Numbered from the stretch's first letter, positions 44,729 to 54,262 are shown. The stretch is DNA of 64,000 nt from Phascolarctobacterium sp. ET69 (GCF_023336935.1 NZ_JAMBLR010000004.1:1-64000), one strand, 5' to 3'. Notes: a model not told the origin generated them from the sequence alone. Program-made: numbers and translations.

Positions 44729-45658
44729 ATGAAAAAGCAAATAGCCGTTATTCTCGGCCCTACGGCAACGGGCAAAAGCCACTGCGGCATAGCCCTCGCC
44801 CAGGCGCTGGACGGCGAAATTATATCGGGCGACTCAATGCTCGTATACCGCGGCATGGATATCGGCACTGCCAAACCAACGACGGAGGAACTGGCGCTTG
44901 TGCCGCACCATATGGTGGATATTCTGCCTCCGGAAGCCTCGTTTAATGTGGTTGATTTTAAAGAACGCGCAGAGCGTTTGATTGATGAAATTACCTCGCG
45001 CGGCAAACTGCCCATTATAGTTGGCGGTACGGGGCTTTATATTAAAGCGCTGCTTGAAGATTACAAGTTCAGCTCCAAAGGTGAAGATTCCGCACTGCGC
45101 GCGGAGCTTGAAGCGCTTTTGGCTGAGCAGGGCAAAGACGCGCTTTATGCAAGGCTTGAAAAATCTGCACCGGCAGAAGCCGGAAAAATAGATATTAACA
45201 ACACGCGCCGAGTGATACGCGCCATTGAAGCCGCCGAAAGCGGGGATGACCTTTCGCACAGCAAAAGCGAAGAACTTGTTTATGACGCCGCTGTTTTTGG
45301 CCTGCGCATGGAGCGCAGCGTGCTGTATGAGCGCATTAACCGCCGCGTGGATATTATGCTGGAGCAGGGGCTGATAGAAGAAACGCGCCGCCTGCTTGAA
45401 GAAGGCGTGCCGGAAACGGCGCAGTCCATGCAGGCTATCGGCTACCGGCAGACGGTGCTGTATTTAAAGGGCGAATGGGATAAGGCTACCGCCGTTGACA
45501 AAATTAAGCAGGCAACGCGCAATTTTGCCAAAAGGCAGTTTACCTGGTATAAAAAAATGCCGTATGTAAAATGGTTTAACCTTGACGCAGAACCCAATTA
45601 CGAAAATGTTACGGCAGAAATGATTAAAACAGTTGTAGAAAAGTTTAAGATAGGTTAA
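44729..45658 (+). CDS. miaA: tRNA dimethylallyltransferase
   Basis: A 309-residue enzyme that adds the dimethylallyl group to A37 of tRNAs reading UNN codons. P-loop GPTATGKS at residues 9-16; DSMLVYRGMDIGTAKP and VGGTGLYIKALL are family hallmarks; C-terminal FAKRQFTWYK is present. It provides the substrate of MiaB encoded upstream. It is followed 36 bases later by hfq, the conserved miaA-hfq order. Confidence 0.97.
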   Translation: MKKQIAVILGPTATGKSHCGIALAQALDGEIISGDSMLVYRGMDIGTAKPTTEELALVPHHMVDILPPEASFNVVDFKERAERLIDEITSRGKLPIIVGGTGLYIKALLEDYKFSSKGEDSALRAELEALLAEQGKDALYARLEKSAPAEAGKIDINNTRRVIRAIEAAESGDDLSHSKSEELVYDAAVFGLRMERSVLYERINRRVDIMLEQGLIEETRRLLEEGVPETAQSMQAIGYRQTVLYLKGEWDKATAVDKIKQATRNFAKRQFTWYKKMPYVKWFNLDAEPNYENVTAEMIKTVVEKFKIG

Positions 45659-45694
45659 AATTATAACAATAATAAAATTATGGAGGGGCTGTAA

Positions 45695-45952
45695 ATGACC
45701 ATGAACAATGCAAAACCGGCTATGAATTTGCAGGACAGCTTTTTAAACCATGTCAGAAAGGAAAACCTTGGCGTAATTATTTACCTTGTGAACGGTTTCC
45801 AAATCAGGGGGCTGGTACGCGGGTTTGATAATTTTACCGTTATTATAGAAAACGAAGGCAAGCAGCAGCTTGTTTATAAGCATGCCATTTCTACAATTTC
45901 CCCGGCGGCAAACATTACAATTATGCAGCCGGAAAGACGTGAGCAACAATAA
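45695..45952 (+). CDS. hfq: RNA chaperone Hfq
   Basis: An 85-residue Sm-like hexameric RNA chaperone that pairs small RNAs with mRNAs. Sm1 ([27 protein letters not shown]) and Sm2 with YKHAIS are intact. SD GGAGGGG. The C-terminal tail is short. It ends in its own terminator. Confidence 0.97.
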   Translation: MTMNNAKPAMNLQDSFLNHVRKENLGVIIYLVNGFQIRGLVRGFDNFTVIIENEGKQQLVYKHAISTISPAANITIMQPERREQQ

Positions 45953-45958
45953 AAAGCT

Positions 45959-45993
45959 AAGAAAAACGGCGCTGTGGCGTTGTTTTTCTTTAT
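45959..45993 (+). terminator. Terminator after hfq
   Basis: AAGAAAAAC and GTTTTTCTT with a GC inner part (CGCtGTGGCG), followed by TATATA. Confidence 0.7.
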
Positions 45994-46006
45994 ATAGGGT
46001 ATTTTT

Positions 46007-46897
46007 ATGACAGGCAGGATGCAGCTTTTTTTGGAATATTTAACAGTGGAGCTTGGCCTTTCGGCAAATACCAGGCAGGCGTACGAGCGTGATTTGCGCC
46101 TGTTTTGCAAAACGCTTGGCTTTAAAAACAGCGATGCGCTGGTTAATGTAAGCCGTGAGCAGATAACCGGGTATATGACGCAGCTGAAGGAAAAAGGCCT
46201 TGCCGCGGCAACCATTGCACGCAAGCTGGCAGCCATTAAGGCGTTTTACCGCTTTATGACTGCCGAAGGCTATATGGATGCTAACCCGGCAGAAGTTGTT
46301 GAAGCAGGCACCAAAGGCATTAAGCTGCCGCGCGTTTTAAGCGAGGACGAGGTTGTGCGCCTATTAAACCAGCCCGATATAACAACAGCGGAGGGTTTTC
46401 GTGACCGCACGATGCTTGAAGTGCTGTACGCTACCGGCATGCGCGTTTCCGAACTTATTAACCTTACGCTGGAGCGCGTTGATTTAAACATGAAGTATAT
46501 CATTGCATTCGGCAAGGGCAGCAAAGAGCGTATTGTGCCGCTTGGTTCTGTTGCGGCGGAATTTTTGCAGCAGTACCTTGAAAAAGTGCGCCCAAAACTT
46601 ACGCATGAGGACAGAAACACCAACATAGTTTTTCTGGCTTTCGGCGGGCACGAACTTACGCGCCAGCGCTTCTGGCAGATTATCCGCGCCTACGGCAGAA
46701 AAGCAAACATCAACAAAGCGCTTACCCCGCATATTCTGCGCCATTCGTTTGCCACGCATCTTTTGGATAACGGTGCCGACCTGCGCAGCGTGCAGGAGCT
46801 TTTAGGGCATTCGGATATTTCCACAACGCAGATTTATACGCATTTAACAAATAAACGCTTGCGTGATATTTACGCAAAAGCCCATCCGCGGGCCTGA
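46007..46897 (+). CDS. xerD: Tyrosine recombinase XerD
   Basis: A 296-residue site-specific recombinase for chromosome dimer resolution. The N-terminal SAM-like DNA-binding domain (about 1-100) precedes a catalytic domain with the R (ATGMRVSELINL), K (GKGSKERIVPL), HxxR (HILRHSFATHLLDNGADLRSVQELLGH) and Y (TTQIYTH) residues all present. It sits between hfq and a deacetylase on the same strand and is not linked to any integrase module, so I take it as the housekeeping enzyme. XerC versus XerD cannot be fully separated by eye. Confidence 0.88.
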   Translation: MTGRMQLFLEYLTVELGLSANTRQAYERDLRLFCKTLGFKNSDALVNVSREQITGYMTQLKEKGLAAATIARKLAAIKAFYRFMTAEGYMDANPAEVVEAGTKGIKLPRVLSEDEVVRLLNQPDITTAEGFRDRTMLEVLYATGMRVSELINLTLERVDLNMKYIIAFGKGSKERIVPLGSVAAEFLQQYLEKVRPKLTHEDRNTNIVFLAFGGHELTRQRFWQIIRAYGRKANINKALTPHILRHSFATHLLDNGADLRSVQELLGHSDISTTQIYTHLTNKRLRDIYAKAHPRA

Positions 46898-46912
46898 TTA
46901 AAGGAGGACATT

Positions 46913-48151
46913 ATGGCTAAAAGAGGCAGGAGCAAAAAATCTTCCAACTGGTTTACCGTTCTTTTGCTGGCAGTGGTTTTGCTCGCTGCCATAGCGGCGG
47001 GAATTTATTATGCTTCCTCACGTTCCGAAAAGGATGTTGAAAACACGGGCATTACAGGTCCGTCGCAGATAGAATTGCTGGAGGAATCAAAATCGGCGCA
47101 GAAGGCCGTTGACGATATTCTGCTGACCCGTGACAACTGGCAGCTTACCGATAACGGACGCAGCAGCCAGAAGGAAAAACAGCGTTCCGGGGCAGAAGTA
47201 ATCTGGAACAAGCGTGAACTGGCTATAGGCGTTCCGCGCGATACCCAGCTGCGTGACGCTGCAAACTGGCTTGCTGGCAAGCTGGAAGGCAGCAAATTAA
47301 AAACCGTCCGTATGGAAGAAACAACCTATAACGACTGGGATTCCGTAAGGCTTGATATTGCCATCAGCACTAAAGCCGGTGAAGGCACCAAAGAATTTGT
47401 TACGGATACGGTTTATTTTTACCATAACCTTAATTTGGATAAACCTGATAAGGATATTAAAAAGGAGCAAACCACAACACGCAGCCACCACGGCAGGCTT
47501 GCCGTAATAATTGACGACTGCGGCTATGATGTAGACCTGGTGCAGCGCCTTGTAAATTTGCGCGCGCCGTTCAGTTTTGCCATTATTCCGTACCGCGATT
47601 TCAGCAGCGATTCGCTGCATGTAATTAACGGCGGCGGCCAGGTTGCTATGCTGCATCTGCCAATGGAGCCGATGAACGCTTCGGCTATGAGCGAGGGTAA
47701 AAGCACGGTGCTTACCAGCATGGATGACAAGCGCATTATGCAGCTTACCGGCGAACTGATTAACAGCCTGCCGGGCATCAGCGGCGTAAATAACCATCAG
47801 GGCAGTAAGGCAACGAGCGATGAACGCACCATGCGCGCAGTTTTAAAAGAAATTAAACGCCAGGGGCTGTTCTTTGTAGACAGCAACACCTATGCCAAAT
47901 CGCTGGGCGATAAACTGGCGGCAGGCATGGGCGTACCGACAGGGCGCAACAATATTTTCCTTGACAACAGCACCAACGAGGACGAAATAATTAAAAAAAT
48001 CTGGCAGGCTGCGGCCATTGCCGATAAATACGGCAGCGCTATTGCCATTTGCCATGCGCGCCCGCATACCGTTAACGCCTGGGAGCAGGTTATAGACGAG
48101 GTTAAGGCTTCGGGGCTGAAACTGGTGCCTGTCACAGAAGTTTTACATTAA
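46913..48151 (+). CDS. Divergent polysaccharide deacetylase family protein
   Basis: A 412-residue protein with one N-terminal transmembrane helix (about 14-35, a signal anchor) and a C-terminal DUF610/YibQ-type divergent polysaccharide deacetylase domain (GRLAVIIDDCGYDVDLVQRL near 190, LHLPMEPM, NHQGSKAT, FFVDSNTYAKS). It should act in the periplasm or cell wall. Family members lack part of the classic NodB metal site, and their substrate is uncertain. It lies 15 bases after xerD with SD AAGGAGG. Confidence 0.88.
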   Translation: MAKRGRSKKSSNWFTVLLLAVVLLAAIAAGIYYASSRSEKDVENTGITGPSQIELLEESKSAQKAVDDILLTRDNWQLTDNGRSSQKEKQRSGAEVIWNKRELAIGVPRDTQLRDAANWLAGKLEGSKLKTVRMEETTYNDWDSVRLDIAISTKAGEGTKEFVTDTVYFYHNLNLDKPDKDIKKEQTTTRSHHGRLAVIIDDCGYDVDLVQRLVNLRAPFSFAIIPYRDFSSDSLHVINGGGQVAMLHLPMEPMNASAMSEGKSTVLTSMDDKRIMQLTGELINSLPGISGVNNHQGSKATSDERTMRAVLKEIKRQGLFFVDSNTYAKSLGDKLAAGMGVPTGRNNIFLDNSTNEDEIIKKIWQAAAIADKYGSAIAICHARPHTVNAWEQVIDEVKASGLKLVPVTEVLH

Positions 48152-48166
48152 TGGCTTATATGGTAT

Positions 48167-48195
48167 TTGAAAGTTAATCTTAAAATTGTTATAAT
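48167..48195 (+). promoter_or_regulatory. Promoter for htpX
   Basis: TTGAAA (48167-48172), a 17-base spacer and a perfect TATAAT (48190-48195). Confidence 0.75.
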
Positions 48196-48266
48196 ATTTA
48201 ATAGGGCTTTGCCTTAAATGTTTTGCAGTGTTTTGTTTTATGAAATGAAGGAGGACACAAATTATT

Positions 48267-49124
48267 ATGAAAACAGCTTTTTTAATGACAGCACTGACCG
48301 TGCTTTTAGTGCTTATCGGCGATTATTTCGGCGGTTTGCAGGGCATGATTGTGATGCTCAGCTTTTCGGTAATCATGAACTTTTATGCTTACTGGAACAG
48401 CGACAAAATGGTGCTGAGGCATTACAATGCGCGCGAAGTTGACGCACAGTCTGCGCCGGCATTATATAAAATGGTGCAGGAGCTTGCCCGCCGCGGCAAC
48501 CTGCCGATGCCGAAGGTTTATATTATCGACAGCCCGGTGCCTAACGCTTTTGCTACCGGCCGCAACCCGGAACACGCTGCGGTTGCAGTAACAACAGCGC
48601 TGTATGACGTGCTTGACAAACGCGAAATTGCCGGTGTGCTCGGCCACGAACTGAGCCACGTTAAGCACAACGATATTTTAATAAGCACCATTGCGGCTAC
48701 CATGGCCGGTATTATTACAACCATTGCCCAGTGGGGCATGTTCCTTGGCGGCGGCCACAGCGACGACGAGGGCAACAACGGCGGCAACTTTATCGTTACT
48801 CTGCTGATTATGATTCTGGCGCCTATTGCTGCGGCCTTAATTCAAATGGCTGTATCCCGCTCCCGTGAATACATGGCTGACGAAGGCGGCGGCGAACTCA
48901 GCGGCGACCCGGACGCACTGGCTGACGCGCTTTTAAAAATTGACGCTTATGCACAGCGCCGCACCATGCCGGGCGCAACCGAAGTTACGGCGCATATGTT
49001 TATAGTTTGCCCGTTCAGCAGAAAAACCATGCAGCAAATGTTCAGCACTCACCCCAGCACTGAAGAACGTGTAGCGCGTCTGCGCGAACAGGCTGCCGAA
49101 ATGAGAAAACACGGAGGCCGTTAA
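48267..49124 (+). CDS. htpX: Membrane zinc metalloprotease HtpX (M48)
   Basis: A 285-residue inner-membrane protease for quality control of membrane proteins. Two N-terminal helices (about 3-40), HEXXH motif GHELSHVKHND near 128-138, two further hydrophobic segments and the downstream zinc ligand in SREYMADEGG. SD AAGGAGG. It has its own promoter and is followed by the M42 peptidase after one base. Confidence 0.95.
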   Translation: MKTAFLMTALTVLLVLIGDYFGGLQGMIVMLSFSVIMNFYAYWNSDKMVLRHYNAREVDAQSAPALYKMVQELARRGNLPMPKVYIIDSPVPNAFATGRNPEHAAVAVTTALYDVLDKREIAGVLGHELSHVKHNDILISTIAATMAGIITTIAQWGMFLGGGHSDDEGNNGGNFIVTLLIMILAPIAAALIQMAVSRSREYMADEGGGELSGDPDALADALLKIDAYAQRRTMPGATEVTAHMFIVCPFSRKTMQQMFSTHPSTEERVARLREQAAEMRKHGGR

Positions 49125-49125
49125 A

Positions 49126-50208
49126 ATGGATAAAAAAACCAAACTGGCGTGGCTTAAAAGATATTCGGAAACAAACGCCGTTTCCGGCTTTGAAGCGCCA
49201 ATGAAAGAACTTTTGCAGGAACGCCTTGCAGGCAAAGCGGAAGTAAGTTATGATAAACTTGGAAGCGTAGTATTTACCAATGCTTCGGCAGATGAAAACG
49301 CGCCGAAAATTATGCTGGCAAGCCATATGGATGAAATTGGTTTTATGGTTAAGCATATTACCAAAGAAGGCTTTTTAAAATTCGTCTGCCTCGGCGGCTG
49401 GTGGGAGCAGGTTATGCTTGGCCAGCGTGTTACCGTACACGGCAGCAAAGGCGATTTGGTGGGTGTTATCGGCAGCAAGCCGCCCCACATTTTAACGCCG
49501 GAGGAACGCACCAAAGTAGTGCAGAAACGCGATATGTATATTGATATCGGCGTTAAGGATGAAAAAGAAGCACGCAAATTTGGCGTTTTTGAAGGCTGCC
49601 CGGTTACGCCGTATGCCGAAATGGCAGTTATGGCCGACGGTAAAACACTGCTTGGCAAAGCCTGGGATAACCGTATCGGCTGCGCTGTAATGGCTGACGT
49701 TATGGATAAACTGGCCGGCAAAAAACACGGCAACACTGTTTACGGCGTGGCAACCGTGCAGGAAGAAGTTGGCCTGCGCGGCGCGCAGACCAGCGTTAAC
49801 CTTTTAAAACCGGACGTTGCCTTTGTTATTGATACCTGCGTTGCAGGCGGCACGCCGGGCGTTGCAGATGATGTTGCGCCTGCCAAAATAGGCGAAGGCA
49901 TTGCCATTACGATTTTTGATGCAGGTATGATTCCGAACACTGCCCTGCGTGATTTTGCGGCAAAGGTTGCCAAAGATTTAAAAATACCAACGCAAATCAG
50001 TATTTCCGAAGGCGGCGCTACCGACGGCGGACGTATTCATCTGCACGGGGACGGTGTTTTAACCTTAACCTTCAGCATACCGACGCGCTATATTCACAGC
50101 CATCAGTCCATTATTCATCTGGACGATTATGAAGGTGCAGTGGAACTTATTACCGCAATGATTGAAAAACTGGACAGTAAAAAATACCAGGAACTTTTAA
50201 AAGGCTAA
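49126..50208 (+). CDS. M42 family aminopeptidase
   Basis: A 360-residue cobalt/zinc aminopeptidase of the PepA/FrvX-type M42 family, normally a tetrahedral dodecamer that trims peptides in the cytoplasm. Metal ligands and catalytic residues: ASHMDEIGFMV, KAWDNRIGCAV, VQEEVGLRGA, IDTCVAGGTPG and the final HSHQSIIHLDD. The start overlaps the SD region at the htpX end (GGAGG), 1 base after its stop, so the two are cotranscribed. Confidence 0.93.
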   Translation: MDKKTKLAWLKRYSETNAVSGFEAPMKELLQERLAGKAEVSYDKLGSVVFTNASADENAPKIMLASHMDEIGFMVKHITKEGFLKFVCLGGWWEQVMLGQRVTVHGSKGDLVGVIGSKPPHILTPEERTKVVQKRDMYIDIGVKDEKEARKFGVFEGCPVTPYAEMAVMADGKTLLGKAWDNRIGCAVMADVMDKLAGKKHGNTVYGVATVQEEVGLRGAQTSVNLLKPDVAFVIDTCVAGGTPGVADDVAPAKIGEGIAITIFDAGMIPNTALRDFAAKVAKDLKIPTQISISEGGATDGGRIHLHGDGVLTLTFSIPTRYIHSHQSIIHLDDYEGAVELITAMIEKLDSKKYQELLKG

Positions 50209-50264
50209 AATCGTTTAACGATTTAGTATAAAATTATAATTAAGAAGAATAGGAGCGATTTTTA

Positions 50265-50678
50265 ATGCAGCAAACTCTCGTACTTGTAAAACCTGATGGA
50301 GTAAGAAAAAATCTTATCGGTGAAATCATTTCCCGTTTTGAACGCCGCGGCCTCAAAGTTTCCGCTTTGAAACTTGTTAAAATGACCGAAGCTCAGGCTA
50401 AATTCCATTATGCTGAACATGAAGGCAAACCCTTCTTCGGCGAACTGGTTGACTTCATCACCTCCGGCCCGGTTGCCGCTATGGTAATTTCCGGCGAAAA
50501 CGCTATTAAAGCAGTACGCGGCCTGATGGGCGCTACCAACCCGCTGGAATCCGTACCCGGTTCCATCCGCGGCGATTTCGCACTGTCTATCGGTGAAAAC
50601 ATTGTTCATGGCAGCGACAGCGAAGAATCCGCAGCACGCGAAATTAACAACTTCTTCAAACCCGAAGAAATTTACTAA
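50265..50678 (+). CDS. ndk: Nucleoside diphosphate kinase
   Basis: A 137-residue enzyme that equilibrates NTP pools through a phosphohistidine. [21 protein letters not shown] starts the fold; the active histidine is in [16 protein letters not shown] near 115. SD AGGAGCG. TATAAT-like sequence lies before it. Confidence 0.97.
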   Translation: MQQTLVLVKPDGVRKNLIGEIISRFERRGLKVSALKLVKMTEAQAKFHYAEHEGKPFFGELVDFITSGPVAAMVISGENAIKAVRGLMGATNPLESVPGSIRGDFALSIGENIVHGSDSEESAAREINNFFKPEEIY

Positions 50679-50716
50679 GATTAAAAGAGAGATTGTTCCG
50701 GAAGGATGGTGGCAGC

Positions 50717-51235
50717 ATGACTAAAGCAGCGGTTTATACAAGAACTGGCGATAAAGGCACTACCGGCCTTTATACCGGTGAACGTGTTTCCAAGCACAGC
50801 TTGCGCGTGGAAGCATACGGTACGGTAGATGAAATTACTTCGGCACTGGGCCTGGCCCGTGCTACGGTAACAAGGCAGGATGTAAAAGGCACTATATTAA
50901 AAGTTCAGCAGCTTTTAATGTCGCTGATGGCCGATATTGCAAGCATGAATCTGCCGGAGCCCTATATTAAAGAGGAACACGTAAAAATGCTGGAAAGCAC
51001 CATTGATAAATACGATGCAATGCTTGAGCCGCTGGGGCATTTTATAATTCCCGGCGATACTTTGGGAGCGGCTGCGCTTGATATAGCACGTACTACTACC
51101 CGTCGTGCAGAACGCTGCGCACTGCGCCTTGCTGAGGAAGAACCGGTTAACCAGCAGGCTTTGATTGCACTGAACCGTTTATCCGATTTGTGCTTCATTC
51201 TGGCAAGGGTAGAGGCCGAAGTAGGCAATAAATAA
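50717..51235 (+). CDS. Cobalamin adenosyltransferase (PduO type)
   Basis: A 172-residue ATP:cob(I)alamin adenosyltransferase making adenosylcobalamin, the cofactor of methylmalonyl-CoA mutase and other isomerases. TRTGDKGTTGLYTGERVSK binds ATP, and RTTTRRAERCAL carries the arginine and glutamate of the active site. I chose the ATG at 50717, which gives the normal KAAVYTRTGDKG start; a frame start at 50693 adds 8 residues. Consistent with the cobalamin riboswitches near the window end. It is followed by a terminator. Confidence 0.93.
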   Translation: MTKAAVYTRTGDKGTTGLYTGERVSKHSLRVEAYGTVDEITSALGLARATVTRQDVKGTILKVQQLLMSLMADIASMNLPEPYIKEEHVKMLESTIDKYDAMLEPLGHFIIPGDTLGAAALDIARTTTRRAERCALRLAEEEPVNQQALIALNRLSDLCFILARVEAEVGNK

Positions 51236-51250
51236 TAATAAGTTTGGCAG

Positions 51251-51285
51251 GCCGCCGCTTGTATTTAACGGCGGCTTTTTCTTTT
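51251..51285 (+). terminator. Terminator after adenosyltransferase gene
   Basis: GCCGCCG and CGGCGGC flank an 11-base loop, followed by TTTTTCTTTTT. Confidence 0.88.
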
Positions 51286-51301
51286 TGCAGGGGGTTATAT
51301 A

Positions 51302-52492
51302 TTGAAAAACTGGAAAATTATATTGGCAATTTTAACTGCCAATGTTGTTTTTATGTCGGCAAGTTATACAATGCTGATACCGTTTTTACCGATGTATCTG
51401 GTGCGCGAGCTTGGCGTAAGCCAGAGCGAGGTTACCATGTGGTCGGGCGTGGTATTTTCGGTTACCTTTTTAATCGGCGGCATTATGGCGCCGGTATGGG
51501 GTAAAATGGCCGATACTCACGGCAAAAAGCCCATGGCGATACGCAGCGGCCTGGGGCTCGCGTTATCATACTTGTTGGGTGGTATGGTTACAAGCCCGGA
51601 ACAAATGGTTGGCGTGCGCGTTTTGCAGGGCTTTGCTGCCGGGCTGTGGTCGGTGTGCCTTGCCATTGCCACTTCTTCGGTACCTGTCGGTAAATTAGGT
51701 ATGAGCCTTGGCATACTGCAGTCCGGCTTAACGGCAGGCAATGTAATCGGCCCGTTGATAGGCGGCGTGCTGGCTTCCATGTTCGGCATGCGCACTTCGT
51801 TTTATCTGGGCGGTGCGGTGCTGTTTATGATAACGCTGGTGTTCTGGTTCTATATTCCCGAACCGCCGGGAAGCAAGGCTTCCAAAGAGGAAGCTGCCAA
51901 CGAACCTGCAACGGCGCTGTTAAAAAATGCGCCTATCCGCGAAGCGCTTATCTGCTCCGGCATTGTGCAGATGGTAATACTTTTAATTCAGCCGATTATC
52001 AGCCTGTATGTGGAAAAACTTTACCACGGCACGGATAATATTATTTTTGTTGCCGGGCTGGTATTTTCTCTGGTGGGCATTGCCAGTGCCATGACGGCGC
52101 CGTTTTGGGGACGCTTCGGGCAGAACAGGGGCTTTTACCTGTCGCTGGCACTTTCTTCCGTTTGTGCGGGCGTGGTAATGATTATGCAGTCGGTGCCTTC
52201 TTCCTTACTTTTGTTTGCGGCGCTTAATTTTACGGTGGGGCTGTTTTTTGCCGGTATTCAGCCATCCATAAGTGCAATTCTGGCAAACAAAACGGAACGC
52301 ACGCAGCGCGGGCGCGTATTTGGCATGCTGTTTTCAGCTCAGCAGTTCGGCTCTATGGTTGGCCCCTTAATCGGCGGGCTGATTGCGTCTTTTTTGCCGA
52401 TGAACAGCTTGTTTGTTATCGGCGGCTGTATTTTGATACTTATTGCGGCATTTATTTATAACAGGCACCGCGGCGAAGCGTTAAATATTTAA
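51302..52492 (+). CDS. MFS transporter, drug-efflux type
   Basis: A 396-residue major facilitator with 12 predicted helices. Motif A in the loop 2-3 region reads GKMADTHGKKPMAIR. The second helix region and LGILQSGLTAGNVIGPLIGGVL (motif C-like, with GP) point to the DHA1 drug/proton antiporters. It starts at TTG with a GGGGG SD 8 bases away. It lies just after a strong terminator, so it needs a promoter I did not find. Substrate unknown. Confidence 0.87.
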   Translation: MKNWKIILAILTANVVFMSASYTMLIPFLPMYLVRELGVSQSEVTMWSGVVFSVTFLIGGIMAPVWGKMADTHGKKPMAIRSGLGLALSYLLGGMVTSPEQMVGVRVLQGFAAGLWSVCLAIATSSVPVGKLGMSLGILQSGLTAGNVIGPLIGGVLASMFGMRTSFYLGGAVLFMITLVFWFYIPEPPGSKASKEEAANEPATALLKNAPIREALICSGIVQMVILLIQPIISLYVEKLYHGTDNIIFVAGLVFSLVGIASAMTAPFWGRFGQNRGFYLSLALSSVCAGVVMIMQSVPSSLLLFAALNFTVGLFFAGIQPSISAILANKTERTQRGRVFGMLFSAQQFGSMVGPLIGGLIASFLPMNSLFVIGGCILILIAAFIYNRHRGEALNI

Positions 52493-52582
52493 TTTTTGTT
52501 TTTAAACTGTTCCTGCAATTTTTGCAGGGCAGTTTTTATTTTGTGTAAAACCTTAAAATTTTTTTATTTGTATACAGCAATT

Positions 52583-52611
52583 TTGTTAAAAATGTATTAT
52601 AATATTATAAG
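52583..52611 (+). promoter_or_regulatory. Promoter for alr
   Basis: TTGTTA (52583-52588), a 17-base spacer and TATAAG (52606-52611), 56 bases before the ATG. Confidence 0.55.
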
Positions 52612-52667
52612 TTTAGTAAAAAAACGGCCTTTTTGCAGGCTGAAAAGTCAGGAAGGTTTTACTGCTG

Positions 52668-53804
52668 ATGAGAACAACGTATTTAAAAATATATTTGGAT
52701 GCTTTGCGCCATAACCTGCGTGCCATACGCGCTTTGGTGCCTAAACATACCGAAACCGTCGCTGTTGTTAAGGCAAATTCGTACGGCTACGGTGCTGTGC
52801 AGGTGGCAGCAATGGCCATGGAAGAAGGTTACGAGGCGCTTGCCGTTGCCGTAACAAGCGAAGCAAAACAGCTGCGTGAGGCAGGCTTTAAGTGCCCGAT
52901 TTACCTTTTGGGGCTTTTAATGCCTGAAGAATACGAAGATGCCTTTAATACGGATTCCATCATTCCGGTGTGCGAATCGACAGATTTGCAGCAGCTTGAC
53001 GAAACGGCGGTACGTTTTGGCAAAAACGCCAGCGTAATGGTAGCGGTAGACAGCGGCATGAACCGTATCGGCGTGCAGGCGGAAGAAGTGCCCGAATTTT
53101 TAGAGGGCATAAAAAAATACGCCAACATTACCGTGCACGGCTTTTTTACACATTATGCCTGCGCTGACGGCGAGAGCCACGAGCACGTAAAACGCCAGAT
53201 GCAGCGCTTTGAAAGCATGGTAAGGCGCATACCGCAGCCTGAAAAATATGTTTTTACCGCCGCCAACAGCTCAACGACGCTGTATTTTCCGGAATCTTAT
53301 TACGACGCTGTGCGCCCGGGGCAGATTATTTACGGCTATATGCCGGAAGGGCACGCCGAAACGCAGGAACGTGCGGCAAAGCTGCCCAGGTTTGAAAGCG
53401 CGCTGGGGCTGTTCAGCCGCGTAGTGCATATTCACAAGATTAAGGCCGGCGATACCGTTGGCTACGGCGCAACTTATAAATGCAATGAAGATACCTGGAT
53501 TGGCACTGTTCCCATTGGCTATGCGGACGGTTATCCGCGCTGCCTTTCCAATACCGGCGAAGTTTTAATCGGCGGCAGGCGTTATAAAGTGGCAGGGCGC
53601 GTGTGCATGGACCAGCTGATGATTGACCTTGGCAGCGAAACCGATGTTAAGGTTGGCGACGAGGTGGTGCTTATCGGCAGGCAGGGCAACGATGAAATTA
53701 CAGTAATTGACATTGCAAAACTTGCCAATACACATCCTGATGAAATTTCCTGCCAGTTAAGCCCGCGCATACCGCGTGTGTACTGCAATAAATACGAAAA
53801 TTAA
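52668..53804 (+). CDS. alr: Alanine racemase
   Basis: A 378-residue PLP enzyme that makes D-alanine for peptidoglycan. The PLP lysine is in VAVVKANSYGYG (K35). The second catalytic base, tyrosine, is in VGYGATYKC near 264. The C-terminal beta domain has GRVCMDQLMIDLG. SD GGAAGG about 12 bases before the ATG. It ends at a bidirectional hairpin shared with the minus-strand gene. Confidence 0.96.
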   Translation: MRTTYLKIYLDALRHNLRAIRALVPKHTETVAVVKANSYGYGAVQVAAMAMEEGYEALAVAVTSEAKQLREAGFKCPIYLLGLLMPEEYEDAFNTDSIIPVCESTDLQQLDETAVRFGKNASVMVAVDSGMNRIGVQAEEVPEFLEGIKKYANITVHGFFTHYACADGESHEHVKRQMQRFESMVRRIPQPEKYVFTAANSSTTLYFPESYYDAVRPGQIIYGYMPEGHAETQERAAKLPRFESALGLFSRVVHIHKIKAGDTVGYGATYKCNEDTWIGTVPIGYADGYPRCLSNTGEVLIGGRRYKVAGRVCMDQLMIDLGSETDVKVGDEVVLIGRQGNDEITVIDIAKLANTHPDEISCQLSPRIPRVYCNKYEN

Positions 53805-53819
53805 AACATGTAAAATAAA

Positions 53820-53868
53820 AAGCATCTGTTTTGGAAGAAAAACTCCAAAGCAGATGCTTAATTTTTTG
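53820..53868. terminator. Bidirectional terminator (alr / 53885 gene)
   Basis: AAGCATCTG(T/C) and CAGATGCTT form the stem, with an inner TTTGGA/TCCAAA. T-rich flanks on both strands. Confidence 0.8.
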
Positions 53869-53884
53869 TTTGTTAAGTTTGTGT

Positions 53885-54262
53885 TTACATTACAGGGGTC
53901 GGCGGCAGCGGAGTGTCGGTTGCACCGGGCTGTTCAAAAATAAAGGCCGGGGAAGGATAGTAGAACTGGCAGTGCTGGAAAGCAACGGTTTCGGTGGAGA
54001 AGCGTTTTAAAAGTGCCAGTGATACACGTTCTTCAAAGTCGATAAGGTTGTCTTTGTTGATATCGGCGTCGTCTACAATAACCAGAAGAAAAGGGCTTAC
54101 CTGCGGTGCGTCGGCAGGAAGCAGGCTTCTGTCAAGCGGCAGGCAGGGCACAATACGCAGCTTGCCGATAACGTCTTTGTTGTCGTTTAATACTCTTGCC
54201 GCATAAGTGTTTTCAAAAAGGGTTTTGGCAAGCTGAAGATTATAAGCATTGTTGTTTTGCAT
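53885..54262 (-). CDS. Hypothetical protein, 125 aa
   Basis: A soluble-looking 125-residue protein on the minus strand with SD AAGGATG about 8 bases from the ATG. Helical N-terminus (NLQLAKTLFENTYAARVLNDN). An acidic segment VDDADINKDNLIDFEERV resembles an EF-hand-like calcium loop (D-x-N-x-D-x-L-I-D-F-E-E). The proline-rich C-terminal tail is PGATDTPLPPTP. I do not recognise a family. It stands alone between alr and the TRAP operon. The 277 bases upstream are AT-rich with no other gene. Confidence 0.6.
   Translation of the reverse strand: MQNNNAYNLQLAKTLFENTYAARVLNDNKDVIGKLRIVPCLPLDRSLLPADAPQVSPFLLVIVDDADINKDNLIDFEERVSLALLKRFSTETVAFQHCQFYYPSPAFIFEQPGATDTPLPPTPVM

Noticed and set aside
48218-48442. 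ORF overlapping the start of htpX in another frame
   Set aside because: It runs through the htpX promoter-leader and coding start; the htpX frame has the SD and the conserved protein.
51244-51504. ORF overlapping the MFS gene start
   Set aside because: It crosses the terminator hairpin and lies in the wrong frame relative to the conserved transporter.
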